From assembly GCA_963929765.1 (NCBI GenBank), contig CAWVKD010000056.1, positions 1-64,000 on the forward strand: DNA of 64,000 nt, read 5' to 3'. Shown piece by piece: positions 26,823-35,852 of the stretch. The stretch comes from RGIG529 sp963929765. Its GTDB lineage: Bacteria; Bacillota; Clostridia; Oscillospirales; Oscillospiraceae. A program made the position numbers and the translations under genes. Position 1 is the first letter of the stretch. Every line of letters starts with the position of its first letter. The notes under the pieces are model-generated. The model was not told where the DNA came from and ran no database searches. It saw only the letters and a list, made by a program, of their open reading frames with translations.

Positions 26823-27617
26823 TTATTGGTACCGACTTAAACAGACAAAGGTACGCCCTTTGCGAGATTGTCCTCCTATGTGTGAAACGATGCATTTTCC
26901 AATGCCTCGAATAGAGAAGATATCACCTTGTTTGATAGATTGTTCTGGTTTATTGCAGATTTTATAATTGAGAGATACATTACCTGCAGTGATTTGTAGG
27001 GAAGCTTTGGTCCGGCTTATGGAAAATCCAAGAGCGCAAACAGCATCCAAACGTAAGCTGGAAACAGTGTCTGTTATTTCTTGTGTAAGTTGAATTGGTG
27101 GCGTAATATTGGATAGAGAACATGGGAAACACTGAATTTTAGCTCGTCCGACTTGATGCATATTTTCCAGAAGAAAGAGTTGTAATTCTCTTTGTATCAA
27201 TATCGTGCAATTGAAATCAGATATTAAAATATCTCCTACCTTTTCCCTGGAAATTCCCGTTCCCAAAATGGAACCTAAAAAGTCCCGGTGAGTTAAGGCA
27301 ATCTCTTTGGGAAGCTTTATTTGAATTGCCCCAATGGGGCAATTTGTGTTGATTGGATCTATGATGTCTGTCTCATAGTCCGGAAGAAAAAAGAGCATTT
27401 TTCGTTCTGCTTCTGGATACCCTCCAAAAAAACAGTAATGATCATAGTCATGATAACCCTTCAAAAGCGTCTGGGCTAACATTTGTAACCTTGGGCTGAG
27501 AAAAGGTGTGTGTGTAGGTATATTACGTTTGCGACAGGCTTCTGCTTTATCTAGTATATGGGAGAGCATGATTTGTTCGTCTTTTTCTTTTGTTAGATGA
27601 GAAATGGTAGTATTCAT
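26823..27617 (-). CDS. YlmH-like S4-domain RNA-binding protein
   Basis: 264 residues. Residues about 1-170 fit the YlmH N-terminal region (GGYPEAERKMLFFLPDY near 65, then a nucleic-acid-binding beta part with ALTHRDFLGSILGTGISREKVGDI). The S4 domain follows at about 180-250 (LRLDAVCALGFSISRTKA..., then GDIFSIRGIGK). YlmH homologues bind ribosomal RNA or stalled 50S particles; they usually sit in the ftsZ-divIVA region, so the place next to dnaA is unusual. It overlaps the NUDIX gene by four bases and ends about 200 bases before dnaA. Confidence 0.82.
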   Translation of the reverse strand: MNTTISHLTKEKDEQIMLSHILDKAEACRKRNIPTHTPFLSPRLQMLAQTLLKGYHDYDHYCFFGGYPEAERKMLFFLPDYETDIIDPINTNCPIGAIQIKLPKEIALTHRDFLGSILGTGISREKVGDILISDFNCTILIQRELQLFLLENMHQVGRAKIQCFPCSLSNITPPIQLTQEITDTVSSLRLDAVCALGFSISRTKASLQITAGNVSLNYKICNKPEQSIKQGDIFSIRGIGKCIVSHIGGQSRKGRTFVCLSRYQ

Positions 27618-28234
27618 TGTTCAAACCCCATGGTCTGTAAAAGAGATCGGGTAATACGTCCTGTGATACCCCAAATAACATGTTCTTTATATTCATAAAT
27701 AGGAACTTCTGCCCGACCAGGTGCAAACGAGTATCCCTCTGTGAATCGAATTTTTTCATAGGGAAAATCATCTTTGACATCAGGGATCATTTGATATTCA
27801 TATACAAAGGGAGGGTGATCAATGAGATACTCAAGAGGTACGAGAAATACCTCTTTTACTTCTGATTTGTTACATACAATAGACTGATAAGAGTCTTGGG
27901 AGATAATGCCTAAAAAAGGATACATGACAAAAACACCTTGATGGTGCATATAATCCAGTGGTCCCAATAGCTGTATCTCTTTGGGAGAAATACCCAATTC
28001 TTCTTTTGTTTCTCGAAGAGCACCTTCTTCTGGTGTTTCCCCTGGTTCCAATTTTCCTCCTGGAAAACACACTTCTCCAGGCTGACGACGCAGACTTTCT
28101 GCTCGAACTTCATAGAGCAGATGAAGTTTTCCGTTTTGTTCAACCAAAGGAGCCAAAACAGCATATGCATGACGAATACCGATCACTGAAGGACGTCGGT
28201 TTTTCATGAGTTGTTCCAATGTTTGAAGGTTCAT
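27614..28234 (-). CDS. NUDIX hydrolase, CoA-pyrophosphatase type
   Basis: 206 residues from the ATG at 28234, which has AGGAGG upstream. The NUDIX box is complete: GGKLEPGETPEEGALRETKE followed by ELGI near residue 65-85. The preceding RRQPGEVCFPGG resembles the NudL/CoA-diphosphatase signature, so cleavage of CoA or acyl-CoA to phosphopantetheine and 3',5'-ADP is plausible. It follows the ABC transporter by 19 bases and overlaps the S4 gene. Confidence 0.85.
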   Translation of the reverse strand: MNLQTLEQLMKNRRPSVIGIRHAYAVLAPLVEQNGKLHLLYEVRAESLRRQPGEVCFPGGKLEPGETPEEGALRETKEELGISPKEIQLLGPLDYMHHQGVFVMYPFLGIISQDSYQSIVCNKSEVKEVFLVPLEYLIDHPPFVYEYQMIPDVKDDFPYEKIRFTEGYSFAPGRAEVPIYEYKEHVIWGITGRITRSLLQTMGFEQ

Positions 28235-28253
28235 AGATACATTTCCTCCTGAT

Positions 28254-30002
28254 TTATATGAGCATCTGTTGTACTTCATATAGTTTGGCATAAATTCCAC
28301 CGGCACGAATCAGTGTTTCGTGGTTTCCTTGCTCTGCGATTCCATCGTCTTCTATAACGATAATTTCTTGGGCGCTACGAATGGTGGAAAGTCGATGGGC
28401 AATCATAATCGTAGTGCGGCCTTGGGATAGTTTTTCCAGTGCTGTTTGGATTCTCAATTCTGTAACACTATCCAAAGCAGATGTAGCTTCATCCAAAATC
28501 AAAATAGGCGGGTTTTTCAAAAAAACCCGGGCAATGGCAATTCGTTGTTTTTGTCCTCCAGATAGCATAATGCCCCGTTCACCTACATATGTTTCATATC
28601 CATTTGGCATTTTCATAATGTCATCGTGAATTTCGGCTCGTTTGGCTGCCTCGATTACTTCTTCCATAGAAGCATCCAGTTTACCATACCGAATGTTTTC
28701 TAAAATGGTATCAGCAAAGAGAAATACATCTTGCTGTACAATGCCAATATTTTGGCGAAGAGACAATTGGGTAACATCCCGTATGTCATAATCATCAACG
28801 TATATGGTACCTTCTGTTGCTTCATAAAATCTGGGAATTAATTGACACAGGGTGCTTTTACCTCCTCCAGATGGTCCTACCACCGCTAAGGTTTCTCCTG
28901 CTGCAATTGTAAGATTTACGTGAGAAAGAACTTGATTGATTCCATCATAAGAAAAAGACACATTTTCAAATCGGATCTTTCCCTTTGCCCTTCCCATGGA
29001 AATGGCGTTTTCTTTGTCTGTAATTTGAGGATCTGTACGCATCAGTTCTAGAAATCGTTGAAATCCAGCGGTACCAGCAGTGAGCTGTTCGATCAAAGCC
29101 ATAATCTGGCGAATCGGATTTAAAAATGCAGAGATATATAAAGTAAATGTAATCAATTCTACAGTATCAAATCTACCTTGCATAATCAAAAGCCCGCCAA
29201 ACATGATGACCACGATATTGATGAAAGATAGGAAAAAATCCTGAGAAGCGTGGAATAACCCCATGGCTTTATAAAATTCACCTTTTGCGCCAACATAAAG
29301 TTGATTGGAAGCATGGAATTTTTCTTGTTCTTTGTTTTCATTGGCAAAAGCTTTGGCTGTGCGCATCCCGGAAATAGAGGATTCCATTTCGTTGTTGATC
29401 CCTGCCAGCCGTTCTTTTACCCGAAGGGACGAACGGTTCATCCTTTTCCTCATCCGGACAATTAGTGTTATGACGATAGGAAAGACCAAAGTGATAACAA
29501 GAGCCAACCGCCACTGAATGGCAAACATAACAGCGAGTCCACCTAAGATAGAGGCAGCGCTGGAGATCAACTGTTCTGGACCATGGTGAGATAGTTCGGA
29601 AATCTCGAATAAATCGCCAGTAACTCGGTTCATTAATTGACCAGTGCGGTTTTGATCAAAAAACCCAAAAGATAGCGTTTGCATGTGACGAAACAGGTCA
29701 TCCCGGATATCAGCCTCAAATCGAACCCCTAGTACATGCCCCTTACAAGAAACAATATACGAAAAGATCGATCTTAGAAATTGAATGAAAATCATGCTGC
29801 TCATAATAAGAAAAAAAGCAAGGAACAATCGACTGGGTAAGAGATTTTGCAGGGAGTACCGAGTGACCAAAGGAAAAATCAAGTCCAGTAAAGCTGCCAT
29901 GATAGCACAAAACAAATCAAGAGCCAGAAGTCGCTTGTGGGGAGCATAGTAAGATAAAAAAATGCGGATGGGTTTGGTGTGTTTCATTTGTTCTCGTGTC
30001 AT
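28254..30002 (-). CDS. ABC exporter, fused permease and ATPase (MsbA/LmrA-like)
   Basis: 582 residues, a half-transporter expected to homodimerise. Six membrane helices fill residues about 20-310. The ATPase has Walker A GPSGGGKSTLCQL near 372, signature LSGGQKQRIAIARV near 478, Walker B ILILDEATSALD, and the H-loop IAHRLST. ATG with AAAGGAGG. Substrate cannot be read; lipid or drug export is typical of the family. It is followed by the NUDIX gene. Confidence 0.9.
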   Translation of the reverse strand: MTREQMKHTKPIRIFLSYYAPHKRLLALDLFCAIMAALLDLIFPLVTRYSLQNLLPSRLFLAFFLIMSSMIFIQFLRSIFSYIVSCKGHVLGVRFEADIRDDLFRHMQTLSFGFFDQNRTGQLMNRVTGDLFEISELSHHGPEQLISSAASILGGLAVMFAIQWRLALVITLVFPIVITLIVRMRKRMNRSSLRVKERLAGINNEMESSISGMRTAKAFANENKEQEKFHASNQLYVGAKGEFYKAMGLFHASQDFFLSFINIVVIMFGGLLIMQGRFDTVELITFTLYISAFLNPIRQIMALIEQLTAGTAGFQRFLELMRTDPQITDKENAISMGRAKGKIRFENVSFSYDGINQVLSHVNLTIAAGETLAVVGPSGGGKSTLCQLIPRFYEATEGTIYVDDYDIRDVTQLSLRQNIGIVQQDVFLFADTILENIRYGKLDASMEEVIEAAKRAEIHDDIMKMPNGYETYVGERGIMLSGGQKQRIAIARVFLKNPPILILDEATSALDSVTELRIQTALEKLSQGRTTIMIAHRLSTIRSAQEIIVIEDDGIAEQGNHETLIRAGGIYAKLYEVQQMLI

Positions 30003-30047
30003 AAGATCCTCCTTTCTTTAAATGCAGGTTATACCCATTATGTCATT

Positions 30048-31070
30048 TTACGAAATCCATCCACTACCTATGATACGATCTTCCTGATAAAATACAGCCA
30101 TTTGTCCTGGTGTAGGTGCCCGTGCTGGACTCAAAAGAGAAAGACGTATTACATTGTTTTCGGGAAAGAGGACTGCGGAAAGCATCTGCTTTGTGTGCCG
30201 CAGTTTTACTTGTACATCCAAAGGATGATCAGGAGGGTCGATACCCAGCCAGTTGGGGTCTTTGCAAAATACTTCTGATGAGGTCAGTCCATCTCCATCC
30301 GAAAGGGTGATTTCATTGGTTTTGGGATCGATGCGAGAAACGAATACTCTCCGACCTAAGGAAATGTTCAATCCTCGCCGTTGCCCCAAAGTATACCGAT
30401 GGATACCTTTGTGAATACCTAAAATATGACCTTGAGCATCGATGAAATTTCCAGGAGGAGGCGTGACGCCTTGGCGCTCGATCCAAGCGGCATAATCTCC
30501 ATCAGGAATGAAGCAAATATCCATACTGTCTGGCTTTTGCGCTATAGAGAAACCAAGAGTCTTTGCGATAGAACGAACCTGACTTTTTTCATAAGAACCC
30601 AATGGAAAAAGAATGCGGGACAGCATGGATTCAGGTAAACGTGCCAAAAGATAGGCTTGGTCATTTTTTGTTTTACCTTGGCGCAATGCATATCGATGAT
30701 TGGGTTCTTGGGTGATTCTGGCATAGTGACCTGTTGCAACAAAAGAAGCACCTATTTCATCAGCCAAAGAAAAAAGAGCAGGAAATTTGACAAGGGGATT
30801 GCATAGAGCACAGGGAATGGGTGTACGTCCTGTTTGGTATGCCTCGATAAAAGGCCTGCATACCAAAGCGTTTAGCGGTTCTTCAATAGATCGAACCATA
30901 AAGGGGAGATGAAGAGCTTGGGCAATAGCTTCTGCATCCTTCTGTGAGTTTTCTTCTTCTCCACCAATATCCAAATAAAGACAGTGAACATCATATTCTT
31001 TTTGCAGCAGAGCAGCTGCTACTGCAGAATCCACTCCACCGGAAAGTCCTAAAACCACGCGTTGCTTCAT
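30048..31070 (-). CDS. mnmA: tRNA-specific 2-thiouridylase MnmA
   Basis: Adds the 2-thio group to the wobble uridine of Lys, Glu and Gln tRNAs. 340 residues, slightly short. P-loop LSGGVDSAVAA at the N-terminus; the catalytic Cys is C90 in PCALCNPLVKF, and the persulfide-carrying Cys is C186 in DSMDICFIPDG. The C-terminal beta barrel is present. It lies between mnmG and the ABC gene; MnmA and MnmG modify the same wobble uridine, so the pairing makes functional sense. Overlaps the cyclase gene by four bases. Confidence 0.94.
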   Translation of the reverse strand: MKQRVVLGLSGGVDSAVAAALLQKEYDVHCLYLDIGGEEENSQKDAEAIAQALHLPFMVRSIEEPLNALVCRPFIEAYQTGRTPIPCALCNPLVKFPALFSLADEIGASFVATGHYARITQEPNHRYALRQGKTKNDQAYLLARLPESMLSRILFPLGSYEKSQVRSIAKTLGFSIAQKPDSMDICFIPDGDYAAWIERQGVTPPPGNFIDAQGHILGIHKGIHRYTLGQRRGLNISLGRRVFVSRIDPKTNEITLSDGDGLTSSEVFCKDPNWLGIDPPDHPLDVQVKLRHTKQMLSAVLFPENNVIRLSLLSPARAPTPGQMAVFYQEDRIIGSGWIS

Positions 31071-31717
31071 AGATCATCCTCCACCATAGCAATAGCCCGT
31101 ACTGGCGCACCGTCTGATTTTTCAAACAGAAGGGGAAGGGCATAAAATAGGCAATGCTGCCCAATATGATCCAAGCCAGTCAAATTTTCCACAATGACAA
31201 GACCTGCTTCCAACAAAATCCGATGATTTGGATATGTTGTTGTTTCAAAGGAATCGATAGATAGAGTATCAATTCCAACACCTTTGATTCCCATTTCTAT
31301 CAATTGTTTTAAAACATCTGAATCTGGGACAGGAAAGTGATGAAAATAGGCATCATTTCCAAAAAAACGATCCCATCCGGTGTGAAATAACACAAAGTCG
31401 ACTTTTTTTATTTCCTTCAGATAAGGAAAAAGATGAGAAAGAGAAATGACATTTCCTGTAGGAATATTTGTGCAATCAATCACAACCGCATGACCCCAAA
31501 ATCGATTCACTGATAAAGAATCAAGAGATGGGGCATTTTTAAAAAAATGAAAAGGTGCATCCATGTGTGTCCCTGCATGGGAGGTAAATTGAAGAAAAGT
31601 TTCCCGAAAACCATCCTTTTCCCATGTGGCAACAGGGGAAAAGGATGGTTTTTCACATCCAGGATAGATAGAAATGTGAGGGGTAAGGGTATGTGTCAAA
31701 TCAATGGCTTTCATCAT
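31067..31717 (-). CDS. Cyclase family (kynurenine formamidase-like) metal hydrolase
   Basis: 216 residues. The cyclase metal-binding motif is HAGTHMDAPFHFF near residue 48-60, and IDLTHTLTPHISIYPG opens the protein. Members hydrolyse amides such as N-formylkynurenine or act on isatin-like rings; no kynurenine pathway gene is nearby, so the substrate is unknown. Translationally coupled to both mnmG (upstream) and mnmA (downstream) by four-base overlaps. Confidence 0.85.
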   Translation of the reverse strand: MMKAIDLTHTLTPHISIYPGCEKPSFSPVATWEKDGFRETFLQFTSHAGTHMDAPFHFFKNAPSLDSLSVNRFWGHAVVIDCTNIPTGNVISLSHLFPYLKEIKKVDFVLFHTGWDRFFGNDAYFHHFPVPDSDVLKQLIEMGIKGVGIDTLSIDSFETTTYPNHRILLEAGLVIVENLTGLDHIGQHCLFYALPLLFEKSDGAPVRAIAMVEDDL

Positions 31718-33594
31718 CGTTTTCCTTCTGATTGATGCTCTAAAAAGATCATCAATGCTGTAATATCCGCAGGAGAGACGCCGGAGATGCGGGATGCCTG
31801 TCCTAAATTGAGAGGACGAATTTTCTGTAATTTCTGGCGTGCTTCCAAACGCAATCCTTGCATATTCAAATAGTCCAAATCATTGGGAAGGAGATGGGAC
31901 TCCATCCGTTGAAATTCTTCCAATTGTCGGGTCTGTCGTTTGATATACCCTTCGTATTTTACCGTAATTTCCACCTGTTCGGTTATATCTTGAGGTAAGT
32001 CAACCCGTGTTTTGTCAAATGGTTTCAGATCTTGATACGTTACTCTCGGCCTACGCAGCAAATCGATCAATCGGGCACTGGTTTTTACAGGAGGTTCTCC
32101 CCGTGTGTTTAACAGAGAATTCAATGCTGAAGAAGATGAAACTCCTGTTTTTTCTAATCGGCGAATTTCTTCGTCTACTGCTTTATATTTTTTTAAAACG
32201 GCATCATATCGTTCTTTGGGAACAAGGCCAATTTCATAACCGATAGGAACCATTCGGATATCGGCATTGTCCTGACGGTGCAATAACCGATATTCTGTTC
32301 GAGCAGTCATCATTCGGTAAGGCTCATTGGTACCTTTTGTGACCAGGTCGTCAATCAGTGCTCCAATATATCCTTGACTCCGGTCAATGATCATAGGTGG
32401 ACGACCCAAAAGTTGAAGAGCTGCATTAACGCCTGCTACAAAACCCTGTACTGCAGCTTCTTCGTAACCGGAAGATCCATTGAACTGGCCCGCGCCATAC
32501 AGCCTTTTCACTTGTTTATGTTCCAAAGTAGGAAGCAGTTCCAACGGATCGACACAGTCATATTCAATAGCATAGGCAGGCCGAGTCATTTCTGCATGTT
32601 CCAGTCCCGGAAGGGTATGGAGCATTTGAATTTGGACATCTTCTGGGAGAGAAGAGGAAAATCCTTGAATATATAATTCCTCTGTTTCCAAACCCATCGG
32701 TTCTACAAAGAGCTGATGGCGGGGTTTATCAGAAAACCGAACCACTTTATCTTCAATGGAAGGACAGTATCGAGGACCGATACCATCAATCAAACCGGAG
32801 AAAAGAGGGGAGCGGTCCAAATTGGCTCGAATGACACGATGGGTTTCTTCATTGGTATAAATCAAATAACAAATGGCCTGATTTTTTAAAGGTGTCTTTG
32901 TTTCAAAAGAAAAAGGAATAGGCTGTTCATCTCCTGGTTGAGGTTCCATTTTAGAAAAATCCACGGAACGAGCATTCACTCTGGGTGGTGTGCCGGTTTT
33001 GAACCGACGCAAAGTGAGACCAAGATTTTTCAAACAAGAAGAAAGACCAACAGAGGCAAACATACCATCTGGTCCACCTTCTCGGGTAACTTCTCCTATG
33101 ATAGTTCGTCCTTTTAAATAGGTGCCGGAACAGACGATAGCTGCCTTTACTTGATATGTTGCGCCTGTCTGTGTTCGAACACCGGAAACAACACCATTTT
33201 CTGTTAAAATTTCCGTTACTTCTGCCTGCTTGACATCCAAATGAGGCTGCAGTTCTAAGGTGTGCTTCATGATTTTTTGATATTCTCGTCGGTCTGCCTG
33301 TGCGCGAAGAGAATGAACAGCAGGACCTTTTCCACGGTTTAGTACGCGGTATTGAATACAGGCTCGGTCAGCTGCTTTTCCCATTTCACCCCCCAAAGCG
33401 TCCAGTTCTCGTACCAGATGGCCTTTCCCAGTACCGCCGATGGCGGGGTTACATGGCATGTTGCCTACAGCGTCTAAATTAATCGTAAAACATACAGTTT
33501 TAAGGCCTAGGCGGGCAGAGGCCAAAGCTGCTTCAATACCAGCATGCCCGGCACCAATGACTGCTACGTCATACGTTCCTGCATGAAATTCCAT
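31714..33594 (-). CDS. mnmG: tRNA uridine-5-carboxymethylaminomethyl modification enzyme MnmG (GidA)
   Basis: FAD-dependent partner of MnmE in forming cmnm5U at the tRNA wobble position. 626 residues, normal. FAD-binding GAGHAGIEAALASARLG at the start, signatures CNPAIGGTGKGHLVRELDALGG near 48-70 and GPRYCPSIEDKVVRF near 270. The C-terminal MnmE-binding helices are present. In Bacillus mnmE-mnmG-rsmG-noc are contiguous; here mnmG is separated from rsmG by about 30 kb and no mnmE is in the window. Confidence 0.96.
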   Translation of the reverse strand: MEFHAGTYDVAVIGAGHAGIEAALASARLGLKTVCFTINLDAVGNMPCNPAIGGTGKGHLVRELDALGGEMGKAADRACIQYRVLNRGKGPAVHSLRAQADRREYQKIMKHTLELQPHLDVKQAEVTEILTENGVVSGVRTQTGATYQVKAAIVCSGTYLKGRTIIGEVTREGGPDGMFASVGLSSCLKNLGLTLRRFKTGTPPRVNARSVDFSKMEPQPGDEQPIPFSFETKTPLKNQAICYLIYTNEETHRVIRANLDRSPLFSGLIDGIGPRYCPSIEDKVVRFSDKPRHQLFVEPMGLETEELYIQGFSSSLPEDVQIQMLHTLPGLEHAEMTRPAYAIEYDCVDPLELLPTLEHKQVKRLYGAGQFNGSSGYEEAAVQGFVAGVNAALQLLGRPPMIIDRSQGYIGALIDDLVTKGTNEPYRMMTARTEYRLLHRQDNADIRMVPIGYEIGLVPKERYDAVLKKYKAVDEEIRRLEKTGVSSSSALNSLLNTRGEPPVKTSARLIDLLRRPRVTYQDLKPFDKTRVDLPQDITEQVEITVKYEGYIKRQTRQLEEFQRMESHLLPNDLDYLNMQGLRLEARQKLQKIRPLNLGQASRISGVSPADITALMIFLEHQSEGKR

Positions 33595-33653
33595 GTGATG
33601 AGCATCCTCCCTTTGTATCTAAATTACAGTCAAATAACAATTTGCATGAAACA

Positions 33654-34505
33654 TTATGATGGGTTTAACACAATAACCGGTATATGGGGGCGGTTGAACA
33701 GGCGAAATGAATTTCCTACATTGCCAAGACCACGAGATACCACCAGCTGGCTATTGTCTAAGGAATAGAGGCCATTGGTATAGGTTGGAAACCAATTTTG
33801 CTCTGTTCCCACCAGACCATCTGTAAAAGGAAGACGAATGATTCCGCCATGACCATGGCCAGATAGAACAAGGTCAAAACCGCAGGAAGCATATTCTGGG
33901 AACCGATTGTTTCGATGTGCTAACAAAATTGAAAATCCATCCTCTTCCTGCTCTATGAGTTCCTGGTAAAGTTCTTCCGGTGTCTTTTGATCGGCAGGTC
34001 CATTGGGATCGTCTACGCCACAGAGGAAGATAGAGGATCCGTTCTGTTCAATAGTAACATACGTATTGCGCAGTGGGGAAACGCCATTTTCCTCTAATAG
34101 AGAAAATAATTTGTTCATTTCTCGTACAGCCCATTCATGATTCCCTGTTACATAATAAGTAGGTGCAATTTGAGATAAGCCTCTTGCCAGAGAAGTGAGG
34201 CTGGAAAGCTGTTCCTTATCATCAATGATATCCCCAGTATAAACAATGAGATCCGGTTTGGCTTGTTGCACTGCCTGAATGAGAGTTTCATTGTTTTTTC
34301 CAAATTCTTTTCCGTGTCCATCTGAAAGTAAAACAATACGATATCCGGAAAAAGCCTCTGGGATGCGAGAAGAAGAAACAGAAATTTCTGAAGTATCCAA
34401 TCGATTATTTTGATCCAGCATAAACCAGGTGAGAGCTAGAGCCACAAAGAAAAGCAGTAGGACTGTACGAAGAGGATGACGTTTCCTTTTTTTGATAGAA
34501 CTCAT
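33654..34505 (-). CDS. Membrane-anchored metallophosphoesterase (YaeI/YkuE-like)
   Basis: 283 residues. One N-terminal membrane anchor (about 12-30) after a basic start places the enzyme outside. Metal-binding motifs of calcineurin-like phosphoesterases: LLSDGHG, TGDIID, GNHEWA, LLAHRN and SGHGHGG. The last two deviate slightly from the common LSHxP and GHTHGG forms. Substrate unknown; a lipid or phosphodiester is plausible. It precedes mnmG by 60 bases. Confidence 0.85.
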   Translation of the reverse strand: MSSIKKRKRHPLRTVLLLFFVALALTWFMLDQNNRLDTSEISVSSSRIPEAFSGYRIVLLSDGHGKEFGKNNETLIQAVQQAKPDLIVYTGDIIDDKEQLSSLTSLARGLSQIAPTYYVTGNHEWAVREMNKLFSLLEENGVSPLRNTYVTIEQNGSSIFLCGVDDPNGPADQKTPEELYQELIEQEEDGFSILLAHRNNRFPEYASCGFDLVLSGHGHGGIIRLPFTDGLVGTEQNWFPTYTNGLYSLDNSQLVVSRGLGNVGNSFRLFNRPHIPVIVLNPS

Positions 34506-34566
34506 AATATAAATCCTTTCTATGAAATTTTTTTAGTATATCATAAAAAAGATAAAAAGAAAAGAA

Positions 34567-34587
34567 CCCCACGACTTTGTCGTGGGG
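34567..34587 (-). terminator. Terminator after the NYN gene
   Basis: Nine-base perfect stem CCCCACGAC with a three-base loop, followed on the minus strand by a long T-rich run. It separates the NYN gene from the metallophosphoesterase-mnmG transcript. Confidence 0.9.
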
Positions 34588-34596
34588 GCACTTGTT

Positions 34597-35403
34597 TTAT
34601 TCTGGTTTGACTTGTTTATCTCGAAGAAAGATATGTTTGATATGAGGAGAGTTGGTTTGACGGACATCAATTTCAAATCGATCCAATGATTTCATTAATT
34701 GGGTAAGCTTTTGAAAACCATAATTACGGGGGTCAAAATCAGGTTGTTTTTTCAAAAGAAGATTACCCAGCTCTCCCATAAATGCATATCCATCTTCATC
34801 TGCAATGTCTGCAACAGAAGAGGCAATCAGCTGTACCATTTCATCTGGTATATGAAATGGGGCATCTAATTCACTGTGGCTATGATTGGCCTCTGATGTT
34901 TGCTCTGTTTTCTTTTTGGATTTGGATTTGGTTCTGGTTTGCAAAAGATCTTTTTCTGCTGCTGCTCGAATAATTTCTACATAAATAAATTTATCACATG
35001 CGACAATAAAGGGCATAGGGGTCTTTTTTTCACCGATACCGATGACTTTCATTCCCGCTTCTCGTAATCGAGTAGCTAATCTGGTAAAATCACTGTCGCT
35101 GGAGACAATGCAAAACCCATCGGTTTTGCTGGTATACAAAATATCCATAGCGTCAATGATCATAGCAGAGTCTGTGGCATTTTTTCCAGTAGTATATGCG
35201 TATTGCTGAATGGGTGTAATGGCATTTTCTAAAAGAATATTTTTCCAACTTGCTAGATTGGGTGTGGTCCAATCGCCATATATTCGTTTGATGGTGGGTG
35301 TACCATAAACCGCGATTTCAGCCATAACATCTTTAATGCTGTTTCGAGGTGCATTGTCAGCATCGATAAGAACAGCAAGACGCAGATTGGTAAGTTGAGA
35401 CAT
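34597..35403 (-). CDS. NYN (LabA-like) ribonuclease with OST-HTH/LOTUS domain
   Basis: 268 residues. Residues about 8-150 form a PIN-like NYN domain: AVLIDADNAPRNS, KNATDSAMIIDAMD and SSDSDFTRLA provide the acidic active site. After a Lys-rich linker, residues about 190-262 fit the OST-HTH/LOTUS fold (DGYAFMGELGNLLLKKQPDF, NYGFQKLTQLMKSL), which in other proteins binds RNA. A metal-dependent RNase is the natural reading, but the targets are unknown. ATG at 35403 with AAGGAGGAG. It is transcribed alone, between its own promoter and a strong terminator, with a leader of about 170 nt. Confidence 0.88.
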   Translation of the reverse strand: MSQLTNLRLAVLIDADNAPRNSIKDVMAEIAVYGTPTIKRIYGDWTTPNLASWKNILLENAITPIQQYAYTTGKNATDSAMIIDAMDILYTSKTDGFCIVSSDSDFTRLATRLREAGMKVIGIGEKKTPMPFIVACDKFIYVEIIRAAAEKDLLQTRTKSKSKKKTEQTSEANHSHSELDAPFHIPDEMVQLIASSVADIADEDGYAFMGELGNLLLKKQPDFDPRNYGFQKLTQLMKSLDRFEIDVRQTNSPHIKHIFLRDKQVKPE

Positions 35404-35575
35404 AAATCATATCTCCTCCTTATCCTATTCATCATGGTTTCATAGGACGAAGTCGCATTTATCTTCCATCCTAAACCGTTTCAAACCATCTTTGCACAGG
35501 CAAAGTTCCCCCAAATGGTTAGTTATCATAGTTAAACAGACAGACACAGAATAAGGTTAGAAGACAAATTCATTT
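35404..35575 (-). ncRNA. Candidate structured leader RNA of the NYN gene
   Basis: Minus-strand 5' leader. An AACCAT element at 35514-35519 can pair with ATGGTT (about 35484-35489), enclosing a hairpin ACTTTGC/GCAAAG; the same ATGGTTT can instead pair with AAACCAT (35434-35440), enclosing TAGGA/TCCTA. TCCTAT near 35440-35446 can also pair with ATAGGA just before the ribosome-binding site. These exclusive pairings look like a regulatory switch. I do not recognise a known riboswitch class. Confidence 0.5.
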
Positions 35576-35582
35576 TAATACT

Positions 35583-35611
35583 ATTGTATAAAATGGAATG
35601 CTATTTGTCAA
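35583..35611 (-). promoter_or_regulatory. Promoter of the NYN gene
   Basis: Minus-strand TTGACA and TACAAT with exactly 17 bases between them. Predicted transcription start near 35575, giving a leader of about 170 nt. Confidence 0.75.
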
Positions 35612-35683
35612 TCAAAGCCTAGGGAGAGTCTGTTTTTTCTTTCTTTTTAGGCAAAGAGTCCTTGTTTCTTTCCAAGATTGTGG

Positions 35684-35713
35684 TTGACATGGGTAAAAAA
35701 TATACTGTATAAT
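35684..35713 (+). promoter_or_regulatory. Promoter of rpmH
   Basis: TTGACA and TATAAT with an 18-base spacer on the plus strand. It lies about 140 bases upstream of rpmH and drives the rpmH-rnpA-yidD-yidC-jag cluster. The whole divergent gap 35404-35852 holds no protein gene. Confidence 0.75.
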
Positions 35714-35852
35714 AACCTTTGCACTTGCAATAGCCGGAGATGCTTTGCTATCTGTATGATTTTAAGAAAATGTTCCTATTTTCGGTTCAAATGCGGTTTT
35801 ATCCGGGTTTGCCACAATAGTGCATACGATTTTAAAATGGGAGGTGTGACAG

